Origin: Aphidius gifuensis | Lineage: Eukaryota > Arthropoda > Insecta > Hymenoptera > Braconidae | Direction: 5' to 3' | Assembly: GCF_014905175.1 (NCBI RefSeq) | Contig: NC_057788.1 | Coordinates: 8,866,001-8,930,000 of the forward strand | DNA: 64,000 nt | Part shown: piece by piece, positions 1 to 11,639 of the stretch | Numbering within the stretch: position 1 is the stretch's first letter | Layout: every line of letters starts with the position of its first letter | Program-made: the position numbers and the translations under genes | Notes under the pieces: generated by a model | Seen by the model: only the letters and a program-made list of their open reading frames with translations | Databases searched by the model: none | What the model was told of the DNA's origin: nothing

Positions 1-1587
1 GTCGAAAATAAAACTGACTTTGACTCAATCTGTTGTATAATCCGATGAAATTTATAAAGGACTGCTGTTAAAAATTTACGAAACAAAAAATAAATAATAA
101 AATAATATTAAACAATAATATAAACTAATAATAAATTAAAAAAAAAAAAAACGTAATCCTTTATCGTGTACGATACAAAAACGTATGCTCAAAATAACTT
201 CTGTGAAGAATTTAAAACATAATAAACAAATAATAATTACTAATTAATAATAAAAATAAAAATAAAAAATAGATGAATGAGGTCTACGGTATTAATGAAC
301 CTCATTGAAAATAAATAGCTGATGAAATGGACGTGTAGAATAACTGATGAAAAATCGTGGGATAAAAAACAGATCAAAGATTTTCAGCCAATTGGCTCAG
401 GACTTTTTTCACTCAATTGGTAAAAATTGTAATAAATAATTCGGTCATTGAGCAGTATTAATTTTTTTTTTTTTTTTTTTAATTTAATATTATTTTTAAT
501 GTTAATTTTCTGATATTTAAATTAATCAACTGCTTTTTTTATTATGACCGTAATTTAATTTTGCATGATGAAAAAAAAATTGTATATTTAGTTTTTAATA
601 TTTTCAAGAATTTCAATCTACATTTATCATATATACTTATTAAGAAAAAAAATATTTAAAAAAAAAAAATGTTCCATTTGGAATTAGTTAAGCAAATGCA
701 AGTGCCAAAATTTTCATCTAGGGGAAATAAATATATATTGTAATAAAACATCTACGAGTGTGCACGTAATAAATTACATGAAAAAAATTAATGTACACAT
801 TTTAAAATTTTTTAAATTATAATTATGACCCTAGGAAAGTTTAACGAATGGTATTTTAGTAAAAAAAAAAAAATTGTGCGCTTCGCTTAAAAATAAATTT
901 AAAAAATTTCAATAAATAATTAAATTATGGAGTACAGAGTTGACAAAAATTATTAGAGAAAATAAAAATAAAAAAATTACGATGGTTTAGTGTTTTTGTA
1001 AATTTGAAACATCAGGGATAACACAAAGTTGATTTTGACAATTAATTATTCAATTAGTCAATTTTATTATCAATATTATTGTCAAAAAAACAAAGATAAA
1101 AATTTAAAATTAATTAGCTAATGATTTTTAAATTAAAAATGAATTAATTTGATGAAGAATTTTTATTATATTATAATATAGTTGATTGATTGATTCGATA
1201 ACAGTGATTTAATAAAGCAAAGTTTTAAAAAAAAATCCTAAATCTCTTGTAAAAAAAATAAAAAGTATTTCTTCTTGTACGAAATAAGCATTGCCAATAT
1301 TTAGGAGCTTGAGTGATAAAATAATAGAGAAAGTATATTCTCAATTTGCAACTACAAACTGTCACCCAAATATAATTCGATAACATTTTATTTATTTTTG
1401 AAATAATAGTTAATTTAAAAATTATTATTATAATGGGAAAAAAGTCACGACTTACTACTCGCCATTCCTTGAATAATAAATATAATTTCAGTGACCCTAA
1501 TGATAATCCATCGATATTATTTTATTGTGAAAATAAATAAAAATTCACAATTGACCTTTTAGCTACTGTATCGAATGCTTAATAATA
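1..1587. other. AT-rich non-coding stretch
   Basis: No open reading frame of useful length and no recognisable RNA gene. The sequence is dominated by A/T runs, for example a long T run near 463-480, and short TAA/ATT-rich simple sequence. I see nothing functional in it. Confidence 0.5.
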
Positions 1588-2055
1588 GGGGAAAGCGGGG
1601 CAAAATGGGACGGCGGAGCAAAATGGGACAGCCGAAAAAATATTTTGACTCATATTTTTTTTCATTTTTTCGTCACCCTTCGATTAAAAAAGCCGGAAGA
1701 AAATAGATGCAATAAAAAAAAGAATTTTTAGAAAATTTTTTGAGCATTTTTTTTAAGATCAAAGAAATTTATTTTTTATATGTTTTTTTTTGTTCGTCGA
1801 GAAAAATGGTGATAAATTAATTTAAAAGCAATTGTTCGTAATTATAAATGGAGAGAAAAAATTAATTTTTGTGATTAATATCACATTTTATGAAACAACG
1901 ATAAATAAATTTATAATAACAATTATTTTTTTAAATTGTTAAAAATTATTTATGTTTTTTTTATTAATGAGTGAGAAAAACTAATCGGAAAATACTATTG
2001 TCATACATCGATTTATATTTTTTCCTTAAGTGTTCCATTTTGCCCCGGTTTCCCC
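1588..2055. mobile_element. MITE-like element with 25-bp terminal inverted repeats
   Basis: The left end (1588-1612) starts GGGGAAAGCGGGGCAAAATG. The right end (2031-2055), reverse-complemented, starts GGGGAAACCGGGGCAAAATG. The 25-bp ends match at 22 positions. Both sides are flanked by TA (1586-1587 and 2056-2057), consistent with a TA target-site duplication. The 468-bp interior is AT-rich and has no coding capacity, so it would be non-autonomous. Just inside the left end, the GCAAAATGGGAC motif is repeated in tandem. The GC-rich ends stand out sharply from the surrounding DNA. The superfamily is not assigned; a TA duplication fits Tc1/mariner-like or related transposases. Confidence 0.75.
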
Positions 2056-4662
2056 TATAACTTTTACACGAATTGCTGATTAATAAATTGCAAAAATATT
2101 AAATTAATAAATAAAATAATTAATTTAAAAAAAAAAAAAACAATATTATAATATTAATCCAAATACAACACACAATTTTTACGAAAAATAATTGTAGATG
2201 AATTATGTAAAATAGCTATTTCAAATGGAAAATTAAAAATAATAATAATGATTAGGCAACTCTCGTTTCCCGAATTGAATATTTAACGTTATTTCATAAA
2301 TAAATTTAATAAATTTCCATCCGATAATCCGATCAACATATAATAACAAAACCGAAAAAAAAAAAATAAATAATCAATCCAAAAACTTAATTAAAAATTA
2401 CCACGAAATTATTTATAATAAAATAAAAATACAACTATTTAAAATTACACTCATAAAAGAATTTAAAAAAGCCAAGTGAATAATTAAATAAAAACGAAAA
2501 AGAAGATGGAAATTAATAAAAGAAAAAAAAAAAAAAACACTAGCCTGTAATCATTAGAAATTGTAGTTGTACTGTGACAGTGACCATGAAATTTTCTTAG
2601 AAGTTAGGGTCAAACTTTATCGAGAGCTCTTTCTCTCTAAACTATACCTTAAAAATACCAAAAATATATATAAATCTAATAAACTTATCTACGAATTTTA
2701 AGAAATGCTGCAAAAAAAAAAAGAAAATAATAAATAATAATAATGAAATGATTAATAAGGATCTAATTCTTTCATACTTTTATCCCCTGTACTTAGAAGA
2801 TCATATGTAGATTTTTGGACACTGTCCCACCAGTCAGTCATCAGGTTGGCACAATAATTAAAAATATTGTAAAAAAAAAAAAAAAAGAAATTCCTCAGTT
2901 AATTAATAATTGAATTATAAAAAAAGACAGATGATGTATGATGTTACCAAGCAAGTGAGATATTCAATTAAGTGAATGCTGGTGAGACGATGATATATAA
3001 TTTCACCTAATCTCACATGAAACTTCTAATTAAGTCTGGCAAACAGCCCAGTCAGAAAAAAAAAATTAAAAACAATTGTAACGTAAATTTTGCATGGATA
3101 GGAACGCAAAAAGTTTGAGTTAATGGCATTTTTAGATAAGGGTCTTGGTGCAGAAAATTTTCATGTTATTAATTTGTGGTATTATTGATCATAATAATAT
3201 ATCAAATAATGATGCACTGTCGCGATTTCAACGGCGTAAGTGCACTCAATTTTTTGGTGTCATTTTTGTAGAAAATAATTGGCTTACACTTTTATGAATT
3301 GTTGCATCTCCACGTTTGCATTGTTCTATATAATTTATTTTTTATACATGTTTTTAATTTCGCTAGAATAAAATGATGACTTGTTTTTCAATAATATATT
3401 TTTAAAATTTAATTAGAATTAAAATTAGTTTCTAATCACATCTGACCCTCATTCGTATTCTAAGAATCAGTCAGCTACTTTAATCAATTTATTTTTCAGA
3501 TAGAAGTTATAAATATAAATAGATCGCTAGAGGCTTGTGTCGATAGATTTATAATTATTAAATAAAACTGAGAGGTCAATCACTTTTTATTTAAATAGAA
3601 AAAAAAAAATATTCTTCGTTATGCCATTAACCATCCCTTATCTACAATCATCTATGCAAACATTATTCACCACCTCATCATCACAAAGTTTTTACATAAT
3701 TAGAATAAGAATAATATGAAAAAAAAAAATGTACCAATAATCATAGTTGAAAAATTTAAATGTGAACCCTTTTTTTATCATTTGCAATTAGAATTAAAAA
3801 ACAAAAAAAAGTCACCGACCCTTTGCAAAGTATGAAAATATGCATGTTTTTGATTTTACAGACAAATATTGTAAACTATTGACCGCTGTGACCTATTTTT
3901 GTTTATTTTAAGAATTTATCATTGTCTTTAATTATTTTATTTTTTTTAACACTTCTAATAAACAAAATTGATTATTAATGCCAGACGTTGATAATAATTT
4001 TATTATTAAAAATATTATCTTAATTTTTTTGTTTTTGAATATATTCAAAAATAACTATAATAATTGAGGTCATCAAAGTTTATTTATAATTAAAATTAAA
4101 AACTTTTTAACTCAAGTTTTTAAAGTTCAACATTTCGTTTGAACAATTATAAAAGACATAAATACATGCAATTTAGTTTTTTAGCTACATGATTAAGATA
4201 TGTTTCATTTTTCGCCAAATATTTCGTATTTTTTCAGAAATTTTTTTTTATCCGGTTCATTTTTTTATTTCAGAATTAGATAATGAATTCATTCTTTTTC
4301 AAAATGCAAAATTTACATTTTAATGCATAAAATAATAATTAAAAATTATTAATAAATTAAATTAATTAATTTTTTCCCACCAATCTACCAAATCCCCTCT
4401 TAAACGTCTAATTAGAAGCTCATTTCATTTATCCCCACCAATCTTCCCCTGACTTGGATTTTTACTGTCAACCAATTATCATCTATAGTCTATACCAACA
4501 CTAAGACAACTTGCCAGTACATTACTAATTATGATGTATATGTATATCATTAAGGCGTAGTCAATTTGTAAAATGCTTGACACTCGTGGAGAAGTTAGTG
4601 GGGTATTTTATTTTTAATTACCCCACCAACTAATAATTATCCCCTTTTTTCAGGTATTAGGG
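2056..4662. other. AT-rich non-coding stretch
   Basis: About 2.6 kb without a supportable gene. It holds many homopolymer A/T tracts and short direct repeats. The last 100 bases probably carry the proximal promoter of the secreted-protein gene that follows. Confidence 0.45.
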
Positions 4663-4669
4663 TATAAAA
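4663..4669 (+). promoter_or_regulatory. TATA box of the secreted Cys-rich gene
   Basis: TATAAAA lies 46 bases before the ATG at 4709. A start of transcription about 30 bases downstream, near ACAGAATCA, would leave a very short 5' UTR. Such compact TATA promoters recur before the other signal-peptide genes of this window. Confidence 0.65.
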
Positions 4670-4708
4670 ACCACTGTTTCTCTTAAGACAGAATCATAAA
4701 TTAAAATA

Positions 4709-5667
4709 ATGGTTCGCGTCGGTTGCATTTTTTTTATGGTATTTTCCGGGTTAGTTGTTTGGGGTAGTTGTAACAGTTCAGAAGATCCGAGGCGACGTTA
4801 TTGGGGGGAATCACTCATAACACATGAAAAGGGGAATTCCCATAAATTATCCAGAGTCCTGTGTTTCGAAGACGGGCGACTATGCGGCTTTGTCAACAAA
4901 TGGTCCACCGAAGACAAATGTAAGTATTTAATAATTTTTTTTTTCTCATTCGATTTTCATTATTATTATTCTGTTTTTTTTTTTTTTTTTTTTTTGTTCT
5001 CATACAATTATTTATACATATTGTATCTAATATAAAATTTTGTTCTTTTTTTTATTTTTCAGACATCGAGATTGACGTCACTTTTGAAACAGTCAAAATT
5101 AATCATCATCTGGAAATCAAGGATCTTTCAACACACTATAATCCTGAAGTACGCAACATTATCCCGTATCCATTAGGTAAGAATCCAATTTTTTTTTCTT
5201 TTCTTATAAATTTTTTTAAATTTTATTTATTTATCCATTTATTTATTTATTTAATTATTTGTTTATTTTTTTATTTTATCAGATTTAATTTTTTTTCAAT
5301 TTTTTTATTAAAAATATTAATTGACTTTTAAATTAATTTTTTCTTTTTTCGAATTTTGCTTACAGAGAAGAAGCCACTCCAAGACGACAAATGTGATTGG
5401 TCTTTAAATGAACGTCATTGCACATATGCTATTACCATTAACGTATTCTGTAATAACTGCGTAATAAAAGATCCTAAGTTTCCTCAAATTTTCAACTGTT
5501 CCCAGAGAATAAAAAAGGAGAAAAAGCCGATAGAATGCCGGCAAATGATGCTCAATTTATTGCCGTTGGAAAAACACCGGGTAACGAAGAAAATATGTGC
5601 AAAAAACGATTTAAAATGTAAAGATGGTTACATACATCTTATTGGATACACTACACGTAATAAATAA
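4709..5667 (+). CDS. Secreted cysteine-rich protein, three exons, unknown family
   Basis: Exons 4709-4919, 5063-5176 and 5366-5667 join in frame (211+114+302 nt) to 208 aa. The introns are bounded by AAT/gtaag...cag, TTAG/gtaag and tacag/AGAAG. The N-terminus is a signal peptide with a hydrophobic core (IFFMVFSGLVVW) ending near Gly-Ser-Cys. The mature part is basic and has about ten cysteines, several in close pairs (VLCFEDGRLCGF, VFCNNC), which suggests a disulfide-bonded extracellular protein. I do not recognise a domain. A TATA box precedes it and AATAAA follows the stop at once, so the unit looks intact and expressed. It shares no clear motif with families A and B downstream. A venom, salivary or other effector role is only an inference from the gene type. 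Confidence 0.75.
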
Positions 5668-5686
5668 TTTTTTAAATGCATTTTCA

Positions 5687-5692
5687 AATAAA
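5687..5692 (+). terminator. Polyadenylation signal
   Basis: AATAAA lies 19 bases after the stop codon of the secreted Cys-rich gene, giving a very short 3' UTR. Confidence 0.6.
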
Positions 5693-6975
5693 GCCCAATA
5701 TATTGACAATATCCACTTTAGTATCTCACTTAACAAAAAATGAATGTAGAACTACTGATCATAATTGATAATATCAACAGTTTTTTTATTAAACAAATTG
5801 AATTATCGAAATAAATATTATATTTAAAAATCAATGGTAATATGATTTTAAAAAGGAAAAAAATAAATAAATAAATAAATAAAGAATACGCAGATAGAAA
5901 TTAAGTAACAATATGTAAAAAAAAAAATGTAGAAATGTAGAAATGTAAGAAAGAACGGGGAGAGAAAAAAGTGTTAAACTTTTTGTAAAAAAGATGAACA
6001 CAATAAATAAAAAAAATACCTACTTATATGATTTCAAAAAGAAAAAAAAATATGCAATATTTTATGAAATTTTGAAAATGAACGAAGAAATAAAGAAAAA
6101 AACAAAACAACTTTTAATTAGTTATTTTTTATTAATATTTAATACTAATTGAAAAACCATAAATTGTAAACTAATAAAAACACCAAAAATTTCAGAATGT
6201 TCCAAAAACCTCATGAATTAATTAAATTGAAAATTATATTCAATCATAATAAGGTTATTAATCTTGCAAATAATTTAAATCATCCAACACAAATCATAAA
6301 AGTTTTTTTTTTTTGCATTTTTTGTATATAAAAAAAGGCGAACTGCGAATAAATTTTTCGCTCTCTTTTTTTCTTATATTATTTATTTCTTGATCTGTTT
6401 AACTATAAATTGTGACACAATAGTTATTGCTAATGCTGTTGTTGTTCTTTAACTTTATATTAATTTGTATTATAAAATTTGTTATTTATTTGTTCCTATG
6501 AAAAAAAAAAAAATAATTACCGTTTGAAAAATATTGCTCTAATCTTTGATGAATATTTAAAGAATATTGTGTCCTCTCAGTCGCTGGAGGATCATCAAGA
6601 TTTTTATCAGGATGAAAATGCTTGATATATCATTTTCAGATCCATTGAGATTCCGAAGTTGTTGAACATTGCTCTTATATCAGTTCTAAAATCATAATGT
6701 GACATGTTGAAGCCTGAAAAATATAAATAAATATAATACAAATTTTGATGGAGACCACTTATTTTTTTCCATTTGGTTATTTAATGACTGTGAGAACAAC
6801 TAAACAATAACAGAAGCAATACTAATTATGTAATTGTTATATTTATCATGGTTCATAACAAATAGTTCACGTATGTATACACGAGACAAATTTGATTGAT
6901 ATCAAACACTTCTTCTGTAACGGATAAAACAGTTTCTTAACATATGTACACTCTAATTGTAACAACTTTGTTAAT
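5693..6975. other. Non-coding stretch
   Basis: AT-rich and without an open frame of interest. Short A/T simple repeats, such as an AAAT run near 5865-5882, are the only structure I see. Confidence 0.4.
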
Positions 6976-7160
6976 CATCAATACTTGTATCAATAACTCT
7001 ATTTGGTAATTTTGAAAGTACTTCAAGTGCAAGTGCTAAACAACCAGCTTTAAAATGTGCATGTGCAGTTGCAAAATCTTCAAGTACTAATTGTACATCT
7101 GGTTGTCCTTTTGTTTCAGTACCATTACTAAAACCAGATAATACTACAGATGACATCTTT
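6976..7160 (-). pseudogene. Fragment resembling DmX-like/rabconnectin-3 (copy 1)
   Basis: On the minus strand the frame reads GFSNGTETKGQPDVQ, then LEDFATAHAHFKAGC and LEVLSKLPNRVID. These phrases resemble a stretch of the large WD-repeat protein DmX-like (rabconnectin-3), a partner of the V-ATPase. Only about 60 residues are present. No exon structure or start surrounds them and the frame ends in a stop just after the block. A second, more decayed copy lies about 1 kb away in the opposite orientation (8127-8275). The family assignment is from memory of the motif and is moderate; that it is a gene fragment and not a gene is clear. Confidence 0.55.
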
Positions 7161-7223
7161 TTTTTTTTATATATATACAATATATTGTCAGCAACTTGAT
7201 GATACATTAGTGTTAATATATTT

Positions 7224-7806
7224 TCACCTGTTTTTTAATTCATCCATTGTTTTAAGTAATACACGTGCACCTTCATTATGTAAATAATCAAAACTAGCTT
7301 CCATTGTTATTAAATCAGAATGACGTATTATTGAACGTATGAAAAATTTATAATCAGTTATTTGTTGCCCTTTTGGTACTTCAGCTTGTCCAAGATATAA
7401 ATGCATTTTTTGATTTTACATTGGTCAATATCATATGCTTTCATACAATTTAATTCAAATTGAAATGCACAATCTGGTTGTGAATGACGATATATTTTAT
7501 CCTCAATAAAACCATTTTTTTAAAGAAATGTGAAGAATTTTGGAAATTGACGTTTTTGTAATGCAGCAAATGTAAAACGTCTAATACTACGTGATATTAG
7601 CTCATCTTTATTTTGTAAACACTTTCTTTCATGAAGTGTCATTAATTTACGTATTCTTTTTCAACTGATATTGGTATACTACCAGATATTGTTGATATAA
7701 CTTATTGTAGCTCAAAAAGAGGTAAACTTAAATCACGTAATAAACCCATAAATTTTTCAATCAATTCACGTAATCTTGGCAAATGATATGGATCTGGTAT
7801 ACCAAT
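7224..7806 (-). pseudogene. Acetyl-CoA carboxylase pseudogene fragment
   Basis: Read on the minus strand, successive blocks match the central region of eukaryotic acetyl-CoA carboxylase in order: LRELIEKFMGLLRDLSLPLF followed by a stop and VISTISGSIP; RRFTFAALQKRQFPKFFTF; EDKIYRH and CAFQFELN; then [20 protein letters not shown] and [17 protein letters not shown]. Several stops and frameshifts break it, and about 300 residues of the normal protein are missing between the first two blocks. The last block ends at ELKN followed by a gtgaaa donor-like site, so intron sequence seems retained. That makes it a DNA-level copy, not a retrocopy. It is not functional. The parent gene is not in this window. 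Confidence 0.8.
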
Positions 7807-8126
7807 CTATAGAAAATAACCAGCTAATGTACTTTTCTAATGCTGCACGATATTTTTGATGCAAAGCATTCAGTTTTTCTGGTATTGATGATGGAAATTG
7901 TCCAGTATATTCTTGTGCTATTGTACATTTTTTTTTCCATCATATCTAACTTATTGATCAATGCTTTCTGATGGTTTCAGTTTACCTTTTATTAATTGTG
8001 ATGAATAATTATTTTCAACTGAATCTATAATGTTCTGATTGAAATAATTTACTTTGAAAGAGAAGTATTGCTTACCTGTATATCTGTCTGATGTTTAAGG
8101 GAAGAAACAGTAAATAGAAATAAGAA
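7807..8126. other. Unassigned decayed sequence beside the ACC fragment
   Basis: On the minus strand a short frame reads QFPSSIPEKLNALHQKYRAA (about 7830-7920). It looks like protein-coding debris, possibly also from acetyl-CoA carboxylase but out of order. The rest shows nothing I can name. Confidence 0.3.
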
Positions 8127-8275
8127 ATGGTTTTAGTTACGGTACTGAAAGAAAAGACAACTAGATAAACGGTCAGTACTTGAAGATCTTACACTCGCAC
8201 ACGTACTTTTCAAAGCTGGTTGTTCAGCACTTGAACTTGAAGTACTTTCGAAATTACCAAATAAAGTTATTGATA
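8127..8275 (+). pseudogene. Fragment resembling DmX-like/rabconnectin-3 (copy 2, inverted)
   Basis: Plus-strand reading gives GFSYGTERKD and, after a frame break, LTLAHVLFKAGCSALELEVL and SKLPNKVID. It is the inverted, more diverged partner of the block at 6976-7160. It ends abruptly at about 8275, where sequence of the truncated family-A gene begins. This marks a rearrangement breakpoint. Confidence 0.55.
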
Positions 8276-8703
8276 AAATATTTCTATTGCATTATATACA
8301 TGGATATTCAGTGCCTCTAATTTTTCACATCTTTGTGCAATAATACAGCTGTTTTTTAGATCTTGTGAATTTGCCCAGAATACTGGATAGTATTTTCTGC
8401 TCAATTTATCGTACATTGGTGAATTTTGTATTTCACTGGGTGGACCCTCTACAATTGAAGTTGCCTCAAAATTCAATAAAAAAATTAATAAAAATTTATT
8501 GAGTAAATTGAATTAATAGTTAAAATTAATATATAGATTGTTTTTAATATTTTATTGTTGCATATTTTTAATATTAGCAAGTTAATTTTAAATAGCCAAA
8601 TAATGTTAATGTGATTTTTAGGTAAAAAAAATTTAATATCACTTACAAAAATGCCATCGAAATGCAAGATTCCAGTCAAAATAAATAAATACCTTATGAA
8701 CAT
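8276..8703 (-). pseudogene. Family A secreted protein, truncated copy (A1)
   Basis: Minus-strand exon 1 (8703-8647) encodes a signal peptide beginning MFIRYLFILTGILHF. Exon 2 begins at about 8467 and reads ATSIVEGPPSEIQNSPMYDK and onward to CIIAQRCEKLEA. Both are close to the intact copies A2 and A3. Where those copies have the exon 2 donor (ACGG/gtaagg), A1 has a small deletion that removes the GT. A fragment of intron 2 follows, then foreign DmX-like sequence. Exons 3 and 4 are absent. A short reading frame could still be expressed, but the normal protein cannot. It faces A2 head to head. Confidence 0.75.
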
Positions 8704-9540
8704 ATTATATTTTTTTTTTAGTTCTGGCCGTTGTGGTATGTTGTGTCACCTTTCACCAATTTTAGACTTAACGTGTTTTTTTTCTAGAATGATTTCCCCA
8801 GTAACAATAATAAAATCCCGTGAAAACACAATGTAGATTTGTTCGGGTGGTGTATGTGTGTGTGTGTGTGGGGGGGGGGGAGTAACAGAAAAGAAACAGG
8901 TTTAAAAAATTACAATTTTCGGGTGACATGATTAAAATTTTCAGAGTTTTTTTTGGGTTTAAAATTAATTATGCAGGAGCTGTGAGGAGTGGCCATCTGA
9001 TACTTTTATATATTTTATGATTGTTACTGAGAAGACCATTCGAGAAAAAAAGACGTTCAGTCTAAAATTGGTGAAAGGTGACAACATACCACAACAGCCA
9101 GAACTAAAAAAAAAAATATAAAATGTTCATACAGTATTTGTTTATTTTAACTGGAATCTTGCATTTCAATGGCATTTTTGTAAGTGAATTTAAATTATTT
9201 TTACCTGAAAATCAAATTAACAGCAAATTAACAATAAAATATTAAAAACAACCTATATTAATTTTAAATATTAATTTAGTTCACTCAATAAATCCTTATT
9301 AATTTCTTCATTGAATTTTAAGGCAACTTCAATCGTAGAGGGTCCACCAAGTGAAATACAAAATTTACCAATGTACGATAAATTGAGCAAAAAATACTAC
9401 CCAGTATTTTGTGCAAATCCACAAGATTTAGAAAACAGCTGTATTATTGCACAAAAATGTGAAAAATTGGAGGCAACGGGTAAGGACCATTCAAATACGA
9501 TACATTCAATACATATAATACCATTGAAATATAATTTAAA
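8281..9540. repeat. Inverted duplication of the 5' half of family A genes
   Basis: About 8281-8775 is repeated in reverse complement at about 9060-9540. The repeat covers the proximal upstream region (GTCACCTTTCACCAATTTTA opposite its complement near 9070), exon 1, intron 1 and exon 2. The unpaired centre, about 8776-9059, holds a GT/G microsatellite and would be a shared divergent promoter. Confidence 0.7.
8851..8880. repeat. TG microsatellite followed by a G run
   Basis: A TG repeat (8855-8870) passes directly into a run of ten G. This is unusual base composition for the window and lies at the centre of the A1/A2 inverted repeat. Confidence 0.85.
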
Positions 9541-10030
9541 TTCACGTTAAAAATTCACTTTGGTACAAGGTTATGTGCACGATTAATTTTTATTTTTTGT
9601 GTTTCGAAGATGCTTACGTGGCCGGAGAGTTTCTATTCAATGGAACTTACACTCAGGACAAAGATTGGAACTGGTTGAAGATCTATGCAGCTGACAAAAT
9701 TCCAGGTATTTTTTAAATTCTTCAATCATCTCACATAACTGTACATTGTGGTCCATTTTGAGTATACCTATTAATATTTTTTTTTATTTGCCAACAGTGA
9801 AAGCATTAGGTTTACTTGAATCAAGGCTTATGCTGAAAATTAGAAACAGCTGGTATGATTATCCATCATCGATAAGCTTCAATTTGACTTGGGAAAAAGA
9901 ACACAATGACATGGGTTGCTTGAAAATATACAATCCAATGAACAGAGATAAACGAGTTGTCATCAGAACAAGTTGTAACGATTTTTTTTATGAGTCATTT
10001 GAGATCTTCCGTTATGGAGGATACGCGTAA
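9123..10030 (+). CDS. Family A small secreted protein, intact copy (A2)
   Basis: Four exons, 9123-9179, 9323-9479, 9610-9705 and 9798-10030, join in frame to 180 aa. Exon 1 is exactly a 19-residue signal peptide (MFIQYLFILTGILHFNGIF). The mature chain opens ATSIVEGPPSEIQN, has two cysteines in exon 2 spaced as FCANPQDLENSC, and ends in a module with GCLKIYNPMNRDK and a further TSC. Intron phases are 0, 1 and 1. The product is predicted extracellular; I know no named domain. The same C-terminal motif occurs in family B next door. It lies head to head with the broken A1 copy, and its 3' flank (about 10400-10510) is also repeated after A3. Confidence 0.8.
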
Positions 10031-10727
10031 CGACAATGAATAGTCTCTATCACTATGAACATAAGATTTTTTTGTTTAGTACACACTAAGTTAATTTGGA
10101 AACAAAGCAAGGGGTACTAGAATGGTATATAGTTTATAGTTTTTTTTTTTGTACATCAGAGTAAATATCTATGAACATTTATATATTTTTAATTATTAAT
10201 TCAAGTTTTAAAATAAACATGAGTATTTTATTATTGAGATTATTTGATAATTATTCGATTGACGAGGCTTGGTCTTTTGTTTTTCTTCTACTTTTTATTT
10301 ATTAAATTTGATCATTTTTAAATTTTTCATTCTATAGGAAATTTTGGTGTTAAACATCCGTAACAAATTAAACAATGTAGATATTAAGAAATCATTGTAT
10401 TACTGTATAAACGAAAATGTCTATTAGTCGCTTGATGATTATCAGACATGATTGGAATTATACTTAATGCACTCGCCGGTTGGCAAGTAGAACAGCACTT
10501 TTTAAGTCAGACATAACAATAATAAAATCTACTAGCACGATATGGCAGAAGGATCAACTAAATGAAAAACATGTTTACGAATTTATTATAAAAATCTGTA
10601 TAATTTTTAGAGCCCCAAAGAGCTCTTATATAATTAATAAAAATATATTATTATTTAAATTTAGTATTTATATTTTTTTTGTATACAATTTATTGTGAAA
10701 TAATATAAGTTAATATCGTATATAAGT
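10031..10727. other. 3' flank of A2, partly duplicated after A3
   Basis: A segment here (about 10400-10515) recurs after A3 (about 13215-13322). The shared core GGCAAGTAGAACAGCACTTT is identical in both. No gene is seen. Confidence 0.6.
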
Positions 10728-11469
10728 TTAATTTTTTTTTGCGTTGAGTGGCTCTTTTAAAAAATCCTCACAGCTTTTTGGATTTGCCGTGAGCTTGGCA
10801 TCATTGATTTGATGGTATATTTTAAGGCAACCTGAGCACTGACGGCCACCTACTTCCGTTCCATTTTCCGGAAAATCCATGACTATTATAGTCGCATCAG
10901 GATATGGTTGTTTCTGGCATCGAAGTAAACCTTGTATTTCTGCATTAGCTGAAAAGGAAAATATAATTAATAAAAAAATTAAAATCAAGATATATGACTT
11001 TGTAATGTATATAAATATAGATACAGTCCAGATCTCTGCTACCACATTCTGTACGATATTTTTTATCAAACACCCTCATCCAATTCCATTTAATGATATT
11101 GGCAAACTGGAGCGTAGGCAAGACGCAAGTATTATAACTCAATTCTTGCACATTCAAACAAGCCACTTCACAATGTACCACTGTATATGGATCGGCGGGC
11201 CTACCGGGAAACAATAGATCTTCATAATCATCTGCTGAAATTTCTTCTTCCGGTGACTCTTCACTTGAACTCACCTTAAAAATTAATTTTACTAAATCAT
11301 AAATATAGTTATTGAATAAAATACATGAAACACCATGTTTTTCATTGAATATCATTGACAAAATAATTACATGTTAAAGAATAATAATTTAAAAGTAACT
11401 CACAAATATTAAATTAAATTGCACAAGTGTCGAAAGTGCAATAAAAAATATAAAACAATTTCTAAACAT
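10728..11469 (-). CDS. Family B small secreted protein (B1)
   Basis: Minus-strand exons 11469-11404, 11274-11025 and 10948-10728 join in frame (66+250+221 nt) to 178 aa. Exon 1 encodes a 22-residue signal peptide. The mature chain starts with an acidic segment (SSSEESPEEEISADDYEDLL), continues with about eight cysteines, among them HCEVAC, TCVLP and QCSGC, and ends in a C-terminal module resembling the last exon of family A (SGCLKIYHQIND). The exon 2 donor GTATCT is weak but conserved in the sister copy. It is almost identical to B2 and inverted to it. The reading frame is intact. Predicted secreted, with unknown function. Confidence 0.8.
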
Positions 11470-11572
11470 TTTTTTTGTATCTTTTCTTTGTCGTGGTGAG
11501 ATTAAATTTTTAACTCTTTTGGAAAATATGTCTGTACCTTACAACTCGTCAAGTAACTCTGATCAATTTTTC

Positions 11573-11580
11573 TTATATAC
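11573..11580 (-). promoter_or_regulatory. TATA box of B1
   Basis: TATATAAG on the minus strand, about 105 bases before the ATG. The same box with the same flanks precedes B2. Confidence 0.65.
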
Positions 11581-11639
11581 CTGTGAATGGATGTGGGCCA
11601 TAATAATAATAACATACAATATTTTTTAACCATTATACA

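Noticed and set aside
8881..9059. Possible CRISPR or tandem array around the TG/G run
   Set aside because: It is a simple microsatellite in a eukaryotic intergenic region; there are no spaced repeats.
10480..10698. Plus-strand frame after A2
   Set aside because: It lies in duplicated 3' flank and the copy after A3 does not keep the frame.
10879..11217. Plus-strand frame opposite B1
   Set aside because: Antisense shadow of B1 exons 2 and 3.
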